Source of the DNA: a bacterium
GTDB lineage: Bacteria > Patescibacteriota > Minisyncoccia > UBA6257
Reading direction: 5' to 3'
Assembly (NCBI GenBank): GCA_030673525.1
Contig: DAOVIY010000030.1
Location: 1 to 6,724, forward strand
Length of the DNA stretch: 6,724 nt
The notes under the pieces were generated by a model. That model worked only from the letters and a program-made list of their open reading frames with translations, was not told the origin of the DNA and ran no database searches. The translations under genes and the position numbers were made by a program. Of the stretch, positions 1 to 5,914 are shown piece by piece. Within the stretch, counting starts at the first letter, position 1. Each line of letters starts with the position of its first letter.

Positions 1-1424
1 ATTTCAATTAGTTTTACACCCCCTCCCCCAAGAACTAAGCTTAATCCATAATGTTCTGGTGGATCATTGAAGGTTGTGATACCAAAATCCCGGGCTGTTT
101 TAATAGAATTTTTTATGCCAGCTAGATATAAGATTTTTACTGATGGAATATTTAAAGATTGAGCAAGGGCTTGTTTGAAAGTAACTGGCCCTCTAGTTTT
201 TTCATCATAGTTTCGGACTAAATAAGGATTTTGTGGGTCAGTGGAAAAATTAGCTATTTTGCCATCTATAGCGACATCAAAAATAATACTTTCAGGAAGA
301 AATCCTTTTTTAAAAACCGTGGCATAAACTATTGGTTTAAAAGATGATCCTGGCTGGCGAATACTCAAAGTAGTGTTTACATTTCCTTCAGCTTCTAAGT
401 TCCAATAATCGCGTGATCCTACCATTGCTAATATTTGGCCGGTTTTAGGGTCTTCAGCTAAAAGACTCAGGTTTTTTACTCCTACATTCTTTTCATTAAG
501 GTCTCCATATTTTTCCACTAATTCTTCGGCTAAGTTTTGAAGGCGCATATCCAAGGTCGTAATAATAGTATATCCGCCTTTTTCCAGTTCTTCTTCACCG
601 AATTTTTCATATAGAAAATTACGAATATACATTACAAAATGAGGCGCTTTAAAGCCAACCTTTGGTGGCGTAAAAACTACTTTTTCTTGTTGGGCTTTTT
701 CCACTTCTTCGCTTGAGCAATAATCAACGGTTTTTACTCGCGAAAGAATCCAGCTTTTTCTATTCTCTAAATCTTCCAAATGATTACCAAAAGGAGATAA
801 ATAATTTGGTGATTGGATTAAGCTTGTTAAATAAGCTGCTTCAGCTAATGTTAGGTTTTTAGCTTCTTTACTGTAATAAAAATGACTGGCTGATTCAATT
901 CCGTAAACATTATGCCCGTAATTAATTTGGTTCAAGTACATTTCCAGAATTTGATTTTTGCTATATGTTTTTTCAATCTTTACAGTTAAAATTGCTTCTC
1001 TAAGTTTTCTCACTAAAGTTTTATCAATAGTAAGAAAAGCATTGCGCGCTAATTGTTGGGTTATTGTGGAACCACCCCGAAGATCTCCTGGATTAGACAG
1101 ATTATGAATCATAGAACGGACAAATCCTTTTAAAGAAAAACCATGGTGCTTATAAAAATTATGATCTTCTGCAGCAAGAGTTGTTTTTATAATGTATGGA
1201 GACATTTCATTTATTCCCACGATAGTTCTTTTTTCTCCACCATGTATTTCGTAAAGCAAGATTTCTCCAGTGCGATCATATATTTTTGTTGATTCTGGAA
1301 CAACTCGTTGATCAAATGTAGATGGATCTGGCAATCCTTCAGCGAGAAAAATCAAAAAAAAGCCCAATAAAGTTAGAGCTAAAAAAGATAGTAGTAGGAA
1401 AAATGAAATAGTCTTTTTTATCAC
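1..1424 (-). CDS. Class A penicillin-binding protein (PBP1A type), bifunctional peptidoglycan glycosyltransferase/transpeptidase, 3' end beyond window
   Basis: The enzyme polymerises lipid II into glycan strands and cross-links their peptides on the outer face of the cytoplasmic membrane. My translation gives 474 codons without a stop. Residues about 5-28 form a hydrophobic signal-anchor after a short IKK stretch. The GT51 domain follows: EDHNFY (86-91, catalytic Glu86), RGGSTITQQLARN (116-128) and KTYSKNQILEMYLNQ (152-166). The transpeptidase domain has RQPGSSFKP (356-364, SxxK with Ser360 and Lys363) and SLN (423-425, SxN). The third motif, KTG, should lie just beyond the left edge. The start is GTG at 1424: it follows the ruvC stop by 7 nt, the only in-frame codons before the upstream TAA include no ATG, and later starts would cut the membrane anchor. 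No Shine-Dalgarno is visible, so coupling to ruvC translation is likely. Family assignment is firm; the exact paralogue (pbpA, ponA, mrcA) is not resolved. Confidence 0.95.
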   Translation of the reverse strand, partial: MIKKTISFFLLLSFLALTLLGFFLIFLAEGLPDPSTFDQRVVPESTKIYDRTGEILLYEIHGGEKRTIVGINEMSPYIIKTTLAAEDHNFYKHHGFSLKGFVRSMIHNLSNPGDLRGGSTITQQLARNAFLTIDKTLVRKLREAILTVKIEKTYSKNQILEMYLNQINYGHNVYGIESASHFYYSKEAKNLTLAEAAYLTSLIQSPNYLSPFGNHLEDLENRKSWILSRVKTVDYCSSEEVEKAQQEKVVFTPPKVGFKAPHFVMYIRNFLYEKFGEEELEKGGYTIITTLDMRLQNLAEELVEKYGDLNEKNVGVKNLSLLAEDPKTGQILAMVGSRDYWNLEAEGNVNTTLSIRQPGSSFKPIVYATVFKKGFLPESIIFDVAIDGKIANFSTDPQNPYLVRNYDEKTRGPVTFKQALAQSLNIPSVKILYLAGIKNSIKTARDFGITTFNDPPEHYGLSLVLGGGGVKLIE

Positions 1425-1431
1425 TTCTGTT

Positions 1432-1914
1432 TTAATTTGAATATTTTATTCCCAATTTATTAATTCCTGCTAATGCAACAGCTAAAGCGTCAGCAATATC
1501 ATCGGGTTTGGGTATTGTTTCTAAAGAGAAAAAACATTGAATTGTTTTTTGGACATCTTTTTTATTTGCTCTTCCATAACCTATAAGGTTTTGTTTGATT
1601 TCAAGTGGTGTTAATTCAATACATTTTAAGTGGTTTTTTTGAGCGATTAACAGGATAACACCCCTTGCTTCGCTAATACTCATAACAGTTTTAGCATTTT
1701 TAAAGAAAAATATTTTTTCTATAGCGACTATTGATGGCTTGTATTTTTTGATTAATGAATTAAGGTCTTTGGCAATTATTTCTAGCCTTTCACCTTGGCT
1801 TTCTTTGGATATTTCTAAACATCCATAATCTATTGGTTTTATGTTTTGCCTTCCAACACGGAGAAAAGCCCATCCTGTTCGAGTTGTTCCGGGATCAATA
1901 CCTAAAATTATCAT
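1432..1914 (-). CDS. ruvC: RuvC crossover junction endodeoxyribonuclease (Holliday junction resolvase)
   Basis: RuvC is a dimeric, Mg-dependent nuclease that cuts Holliday junctions symmetrically, normally guided by the RuvAB branch-migration motor. The 160-residue product is close to the family's usual length (E. coli RuvC is about 173) but has a short C-terminal tail. The RNase H-like fold is recognisable: GIDPGTTRTGWA at residues 5-16 carries Asp7, IVAIEKIFF at 62-70 carries Glu66, and PDDIADALAVA at 137-147 carries the closing DxxD pair Asp139 and Asp142. All four acidic catalytic positions are therefore present. The middle segment, SISEARGVILLIA (79-91), is also typical. The start ATG lies 7 nt after the yebC stop and no ribosome-binding site is visible, so it is probably translated from the yebC mRNA. 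The yebC-ruvC pairing is a common bacterial arrangement, but ruvA and ruvB are not next in line here. Confidence 0.96.
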   Translation of the reverse strand: MIILGIDPGTTRTGWAFLRVGRQNIKPIDYGCLEISKESQGERLEIIAKDLNSLIKKYKPSIVAIEKIFFFKNAKTVMSISEARGVILLIAQKNHLKCIELTPLEIKQNLIGYGRANKKDVQKTIQCFFSLETIPKPDDIADALAVALAGINKLGIKYSN

Positions 1915-1921
1915 AGTTTTG

Positions 1922-2647
1922 TTATTTTAAATCAGCGTTACAATAGATTTCTTCTACGTCATCATGCTCATCTAAAGCATCAAATAAATGATCTAATTTG
2001 GCTCTTATTCCTGTATCCGTAATTTTTATTGGTTGTTGGCTGATAAAATCAAATTCAGCCTTAATAACATCTTGGTCTATTTTCTTTTCAAGAAAATTTT
2101 TAATTGAAGAGAGATTTTGTGGGTTAGTGTAAATTATAATCTTTTCATCTTCTTCTTTTATTTCCTCTGCTCCATTTTCAATGGCTTCTAGTGAAATATC
2201 ATCATTCCAAAATTTTTTAGGTAAGATAATTTTTCCTGACTCTTTAAACATCCAGCGGACACTTCCAGTATCTGCCATTTTAGCTCCATGTTCTTGAAGT
2301 AAATGTCGTAGTTCAGCTAAGGTGCGGTTTTTATTATCTGTAATTGCCTGAATTAGAAGAGCTGATCCCCCGGGGCCATAAGCCTCGCAGAAAATTTCAT
2401 CAATCTTTTTCCCATCATCTAATTCACCAGATACTCTACTTATAGCCCTCTCGATATTTTCTTTAGGCATTCCGAATTCTTTTGCTTTATCAACAGCCAT
2501 TTTTAATTTGGAGTTGGAATCTATATTTCCGCCGTCCTTTGCTGCCACAGTGATTAAGGCTGTTAATTTAGCAAAAGCCTTGGCTCTTTTGGGGTCTTTA
2601 ATAGCTTTTTGGTATTTTACTTTAGACCATTTAGAATGTCCTGACAT
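1922..2647 (-). CDS. yebC: YebC/TACO1-family protein (translation factor, formerly annotated as transcriptional regulator)
   Basis: The product has 241 residues, the usual family length. It opens with MSGHSKWSKVKYQKAIKD, the family's N-terminal signature, followed by the helical N-domain (GMPKENIERAI, 59-69). Then comes the conserved core: EAYGPGGSALL (88-98), TDNKNRTLAELRH (103-115) and DTGSVRWMF (126-134). An acidic C-terminal region (about 155-235) ends in DALDEHDDVEEIYCN. I start at ATG 2647 because it yields this signature directly; an in-frame TTG three codons upstream (2656) would add residues the family lacks. Older work called YebC a DNA-binding regulator. More recent work on YebC and mitochondrial TACO1 supports a ribosome-associated role in relieving stalls at proline-rich stretches. 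The gene leads the minus-strand cluster, about 40 nt downstream of the predicted start of transcription, and ruvC follows after 7 nt. Confidence 0.96.
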   Translation of the reverse strand: MSGHSKWSKVKYQKAIKDPKRAKAFAKLTALITVAAKDGGNIDSNSKLKMAVDKAKEFGMPKENIERAISRVSGELDDGKKIDEIFCEAYGPGGSALLIQAITDNKNRTLAELRHLLQEHGAKMADTGSVRWMFKESGKIILPKKFWNDDISLEAIENGAEEIKEEDEKIIIYTNPQNLSSIKNFLEKKIDQDVIKAEFDFISQQPIKITDTGIRAKLDHLFDALDEHDDVEEIYCNADLK

Positions 2648-2694
2648 ATCTTTCAACTTTTAAACCTTTATGCTTTTATACTTGCATGCATCTT

Positions 2695-2723
2695 ATTGTA
2701 TAATCTTTTTCATTTTTTCGCAA
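2695..2723 (-). promoter_or_regulatory. Predicted sigma-70-type promoter for yebC-ruvC-PBP
   Basis: Read on the minus strand, TTGCGA (2723-2718) and TACAAT (2700-2695) are separated by exactly 17 nt. The -10 box has five of six consensus bases and the -35 box keeps the TTG core. Transcription would begin near 2688, leaving a leader of about 40 nt before the yebC ATG. The site is predicted by eye only; the optimal spacing and its position between divergent genes support it. Confidence 0.65.
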
Positions 2724-2761
2724 GGAAAACTATTTTTTCCCCTCAGTTTTCGCTTGAAAAA
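2715..2761. promoter_or_regulatory. Candidate operator: paired TTTTCGC-containing repeat between divergent promoters
   Basis: Two copies of a 15-nt element lie 32 bp apart, about three helical turns: TTTTCGCAAGGAAAA at 2715-2729 and TTTTCGCTTGAAAAA at 2747-2761, identical at 12 of 15 positions. Each is itself close to an inverted repeat (TTTTC, 4-5 nt, GAAAA). Copy one covers the -35 box of the minus-strand promoter, and copy two runs into the -35 box of the plus-strand promoter. GGAAAA (2724-2729) and TTTTCC (2735-2740) form another 6-bp inverted repeat between them. A shared repressor site is possible. AT-rich sequence can also produce such matches by chance, so this is tentative. Confidence 0.35.
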
Positions 2762-2782
2762 ATCAATATTTTAGAGTAAAAT
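2754..2782 (+). promoter_or_regulatory. Predicted sigma-70-type promoter for pheS-pheT-gyrB
   Basis: TTGAAA (2754-2759) and TAAAAT (2777-2782) are spaced by exactly 17 nt, and each box has five of six consensus bases. Transcription would start near 2789, giving a leader of about 45 nt before the pheS ATG. That leader is too short for a T-box or a classical peptide attenuator, the devices that control pheST in some other bacteria. Confidence 0.7.
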
Positions 2783-2804
2783 TAACTATAAGCGTTAAAA
2801 CAGA

Positions 2805-2813
2805 TGTTAAAAT
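2805..2813 (+). promoter_or_regulatory. Possible second pheS promoter (extended -10 element)
   Basis: TG-T-TAAAAT has the extended -10 form, in which TG one base upstream of the -10 hexamer can replace a good -35 box. Transcription would start near 2820, about 15 nt before the pheS ATG. No convincing -35 is seen at the proper distance. The match lies in a short direct repeat, GTTAAAA at 2794-2800 and again at 2806-2812, so it may be incidental. Confidence 0.25.
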
Positions 2814-2834
2814 AGAAGTATCAAAAAGTGCACA

Positions 2835-3854
2835 ATGGACTTAAGACAATTAAAAAAAGAAGCTGAAAATCGTATTTCTTTAATTAAAAATACATCAGAT
2901 TTAGAAAAATGGCGTATTAAATATTTAGGGAGGAAAAGCGTCCTTTCTTTGTTTTTTAATTCTTTATCAAAATTACCATTGATAGAAAAAAGGAAACAAG
3001 GGCAGGAAGCTAATGCTATTCGTCAACTTTTCTCCTCTCTATATAAAAAGAAGAGGGAGGGTTTAGAAACTAATTTTTCTTTTTCTTCAGATTTTATTGA
3101 TATTACTCAGCCAGGCGAGAAAATCCATCAGGGGCATCTTCACCCTTTGACATTGATTTTACGTGATATAACTGATTCTTTTCAAAAAATGGGTTTTTCC
3201 ATTATAGAAGGGCCTGAAATAGAAACTGAATATTATAATTTTGATGCTTTAAATATTCCTGCTAGTCATCCGGCGAGAGATATGTGGGATACGCTTTGGA
3301 TAAAGTCAAAAGCCAAAAACCAAAAGTCGAAAATGTTGTTGCGGACGCATACTAGCCCAATGCAAGTTCGTTATATGGAAACTAATCAGCCGCCTTTTCG
3401 TATAATTGTTCCTGGCAAATGCTTTCGTTATGAAGCAACTGATGCTTCTCATGAAATTCAATTTCATCAGATAGAGGGGTTAATGGTGGGAGAAAATATT
3501 AGCTTATCTAATTTTAAAGCCATAATTGAAGAAGTTGTAAAAGATATTTTTAAACAGCAGGTTTCAGTTCGTTTTAGACCGAATTATTTTCCTTTTGTAT
3601 CTCCTGGCGTTGAAGTAGATATAAAGTTGAAGCAAAAAACAAGGAATAAGAAACAAGACACAAATGAATGGTTGGAAATAATGGGTGCAGGTATGGTTCA
3701 TCCAGATTTATTTAAGAGAGTTGGTTATGCGACCAATCGCTGGCAGGGTTTTGCTTTTGGGCTTGGAGTGGAAAGAATCGCTATGATCAAATATCATATT
3801 GACGATATTAGATTATTTTTCTCTTCAGATATAAGATTTTTGGAACAATTTTAA
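2835..3854 (+). CDS. pheS: Phenylalanine--tRNA ligase alpha subunit
   Basis: PheS is the catalytic subunit of the cytoplasmic alpha2-beta2 synthetase that charges tRNA-Phe; PheT, next door, is its partner. The 339-residue product has an N-terminal coiled-coil region (about 1-80, containing KYLGRKSVL) that contacts the tRNA, then a class II catalytic domain. Visible landmarks are HPLTLILRDI (103-112), LLRTHTSPMQVRYM (168-181), FRYEATDASHEIQFHQIEG (197-215) and GFAFGLGVERIAMIKY (305-320). Phe-pocket residues known from the family appear to be Ser174, Gln212, Glu214 and Ala307, the last being the GFAFG alanine known as Ala294 in E. coli. Two surface loops are lengthened by Lys/Gln/Asn-rich segments (157-167 and 264-279), both encoded by 7-nt-period repeats. 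The catalytic motifs are intact, so function is expected. The start ATG matches the family N-terminus and has no Shine-Dalgarno. Confidence 0.97.
   Translation: MDLRQLKKEAENRISLIKNTSDLEKWRIKYLGRKSVLSLFFNSLSKLPLIEKRKQGQEANAIRQLFSSLYKKKREGLETNFSFSSDFIDITQPGEKIHQGHLHPLTLILRDITDSFQKMGFSIIEGPEIETEYYNFDALNIPASHPARDMWDTLWIKSKAKNQKSKMLLRTHTSPMQVRYMETNQPPFRIIVPGKCFRYEATDASHEIQFHQIEGLMVGENISLSNFKAIIEEVVKDIFKQQVSVRFRPNYFPFVSPGVEVDIKLKQKTRNKKQDTNEWLEIMGAGMVHPDLFKRVGYATNRWQGFAFGLGVERIAMIKYHIDDIRLFFSSDIRFLEQF
3300..3334 (+). repeat. Heptanucleotide tandem repeat inside pheS (first loop)
   Basis: Five degenerate 7-nt units lie end to end: ATAAAGT, CAAAAGC, CAAAAAC, CAAAAGT, CGAAAAT. They encode most of the IKSKAKNQKSKM segment between the conserved DT and LLRTHTS parts of PheS. 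Three units make 21 nt, or seven codons, so gain or loss of three units keeps the frame. Confidence 0.6.
3633..3667 (+). repeat. Heptanucleotide tandem repeat inside pheS (second loop)
   Basis: Five degenerate 7-nt units, mostly opening with CAA, lie end to end: CAAAAAA, CAAGGAA, TAAGAAA, CAAGACA, CAAATGA. They encode the QKTRNKKQDTNE stretch between the conserved VEVDI and WLEIMGAGMVHP parts of PheS. The period matches that of the first repeat, although unit identity is lower. Confidence 0.5.
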
Positions 3855-3857
3855 ATT

Positions 3858-5909
3858 ATGAAATTTTCATATAATTGGTTAAAAGATTTATTGAAGTTTA
3901 AAGAAATGCCTGAAAAACTGGCAGATATTTTAACGATGTATTTTGCTGAAACAACAGTGAAATATCATGGCAAAAGGCCTGTTTTAGATGTAGAGCTTTT
4001 GTCTAATCAAGTTGCTGTAGCGTCAGGTCATTTAGGTTTGGCTCGGGAGATTGGAGCGATTCTAGGGAAGAATTTTATTTATCCCAAAATTAATTTAAAA
4101 GAAAAAAATATATTCGCTAAAGACCTTTTAAATATTAAAATAAAAGACCAAAATTGTAATTATTATTTAGCAAGATTGCTTCAAGGAGTAAAAGTAAAAG
4201 AATCTCCAAAATGGTTAAAAGACGCATTAGCTGATTGTGGTGTACGTTCTGTTAATAACATTGTAGATGTTGCTAATTATGTAATGCTGGAAACAGGTCA
4301 ACCTCTTCATGTTTTTGATTTTGATAAAATTTGTGCTAAATCAACAGTTGTTAATAAAAAGGAAATAATTATAAGGCAGGCGAAGAAGAATGAAAAAATT
4401 ACTACTTTGGAGAATGAAATATATGATTTAGATGAGAACATAATGCTTATTGCTGATAATAAAAATCCATTGGCTTTGGCTGGGATAAAAGGGGGAAAGA
4501 TTGCTGGAGTTAGTAAAGATACAACAAATATAGTTTTAGAAAGCGCTAACTTTAACGGGGTAAATATTAGGTCAACTTCTAAAAAATTAAGCTTGAGAAC
4601 AGATGCTTCTTGGAGATTTGAACATAATATTCCTCTGGAAATAGTTGATTACGCGATTGATCGTTTGGCTCAATTAATCCAAGAATTAGCCGGAGGAGAT
4701 ATATTAAAAGGAAAAGCAGAGCAAAGAATTTCTAAAGCAGAAAAAATATTAATTCCTATTAAATGGGAAAACTGGGAAAAGTTTTTAGGATGGTCAATTA
4801 AAAAAAAGGAAGTGATTCATTACCTTTCTCTTTTAGGTTTTTCTATTCAAGAAAGGAAAGATTATTTTTTAATTTCTTTGCCACCTTTTCGAAATGATAT
4901 AAAAATAAAAGAAGATGTTATGGGTGAAGTAGCCCGTTTATATGGAATTGATAAAATAGATTCTATTCTTCCGCAGGAGATTTTAGTCCTTTCTCTACAG
5001 AATGAATTCTGGGAGTTTCGGAAAAAAATAAAAGATTGGGTTAAAGGATATAGTTTAGAGGAAGTATATAATTATTCATTTATATCAGAAAAAGATAAAG
5101 ATATTTTACCTAATAAATGGCAACAGAAACTTATAGAAATACAAAATCCAACTAGTGCTTTAACTAAATATTTACGCCCGACTCTTTTAATCAATTTTCT
5201 AAAAAATATAAATTATAATTTCAGTTTTGCTGATAAAATCAGATTCTTTGAAATAGGCAAAACCTACCTTAAAGATAATAAAAACTTAAAAGAATATTTT
5301 GTCTTTTCAGGTGTTTTAGCTCAAAAAGAAAAATCTGATGATTCCTCTATATTTTATCAAGCAAAGGGGATTATTGAAGATTTATTTAATCGCTTTGGTA
5401 TTGATAGGGATAATTATAGCTTTAAATCATTAGAAGGCACTGAGTATTCGCTTTTATTAGAACAAGGAGCCGCAATTTACAAGAATAAAAACCTAATTGG
5501 CGCAATGGGCAATCCTCAAAAAGATATATTAAAAAAATATGATTGTGAAGGAAAGTCTGTTTTTTGGGAAATCAAACTTTTGCCTTTGCTGGAAATTATT
5601 AAAGGAGAAAGGGAATTCCAGTCGCTTCCAAAATACCCGGCGATTATCAGGGACATTTCTTTTATTATTGCTCAGAATGTCTTAGTGGATGAAATATTAA
5701 GCGTCATTCAAAATGTTTCCCCAGTTAATCTTGAAGACGTAGATTTGTTTGATATATATGCAGGGAAAAATCTTTTATCGGGCACTAAAAGCTTGTCTTT
5801 CCATTTAACTTTTCGCGCCGATGATTATACTTTAAAAAACAAAGAGGTTGATAAAGAAATGGAGAAAATTTATAAAGTATTGAGGAGCATTGGGGCAAAA
5901 ATACGATAA
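3858..5909 (+). CDS. pheT: Phenylalanine--tRNA ligase beta subunit, shortened form lacking the B2 domain
   Basis: PheT binds tRNA-Phe, edits mischarged Tyr-tRNA-Phe and scaffolds PheS. At 683 residues it is roughly 110 shorter than typical bacterial PheT (about 795-805). Domains seen in order: B1 (1-75, SYNWLKDLLKF and HLGLAREIGAILGK); B3/B4 editing domain (about 100-280, with CGVRSVNNIVDVANYVMLET and ETGQPLHVFDFDK, then TNIVLESANF and LRTDASWRFE; His151 and Glu229 look like the conserved editing-site residues); B5 (about 294-370, LPPFRNDIKIKEDVMGEVARL); B6/B7 (about 380-580, RFFEIGKTY); and a B8 ferredoxin-fold anticodon-binding domain (about 588-683, YPAIIRDISFII). Around residues 33-45 the B1 halves join directly, where most bacteria insert the EMAP-like OB-fold B2. 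The family motif TPNR reads LSNQ here. The ATG is 3 nt after the pheS stop with no good ribosome-binding site, so translational coupling is likely. Confidence 0.96.
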   Translation: MKFSYNWLKDLLKFKEMPEKLADILTMYFAETTVKYHGKRPVLDVELLSNQVAVASGHLGLAREIGAILGKNFIYPKINLKEKNIFAKDLLNIKIKDQNCNYYLARLLQGVKVKESPKWLKDALADCGVRSVNNIVDVANYVMLETGQPLHVFDFDKICAKSTVVNKKEIIIRQAKKNEKITTLENEIYDLDENIMLIADNKNPLALAGIKGGKIAGVSKDTTNIVLESANFNGVNIRSTSKKLSLRTDASWRFEHNIPLEIVDYAIDRLAQLIQELAGGDILKGKAEQRISKAEKILIPIKWENWEKFLGWSIKKKEVIHYLSLLGFSIQERKDYFLISLPPFRNDIKIKEDVMGEVARLYGIDKIDSILPQEILVLSLQNEFWEFRKKIKDWVKGYSLEEVYNYSFISEKDKDILPNKWQQKLIEIQNPTSALTKYLRPTLLINFLKNINYNFSFADKIRFFEIGKTYLKDNKNLKEYFVFSGVLAQKEKSDDSSIFYQAKGIIEDLFNRFGIDRDNYSFKSLEGTEYSLLLEQGAAIYKNKNLIGAMGNPQKDILKKYDCEGKSVFWEIKLLPLLEIIKGEREFQSLPKYPAIIRDISFIIAQNVLVDEILSVIQNVSPVNLEDVDLFDIYAGKNLLSGTKSLSFHLTFRADDYTLKNKEVDKEMEKIYKVLRSIGAKIR

Positions 5910-5914
5910 TTAAT

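Noticed and set aside
2648..2656. TTG at 2656 as the yebC start, adding three codons
   Set aside because: The ATG at 2647 gives the family's exact N-terminus, MSGHSKW, so the longer form is not needed.
2724..2740. GGAAAA/TTTTCC hairpin as a transcription terminator
   Set aside because: The stem is 6 bp and AT-rich, and both flanking genes start here and run away from it, so no transcript needs to end at this point. It is better viewed as part of a possible operator.
2783..2834. T-box or peptide-attenuator leader in front of pheS
   Set aside because: The leader is only about 45 nt, with no T-box core sequence, no Phe-rich leader peptide and no terminator hairpin with a U-run.
2648..2834. A small RNA or tRNA in the divergent gap
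   Set aside because: No cloverleaf, CCA end or stable structure is evident, and the space is accounted for by two promoters and their leaders.
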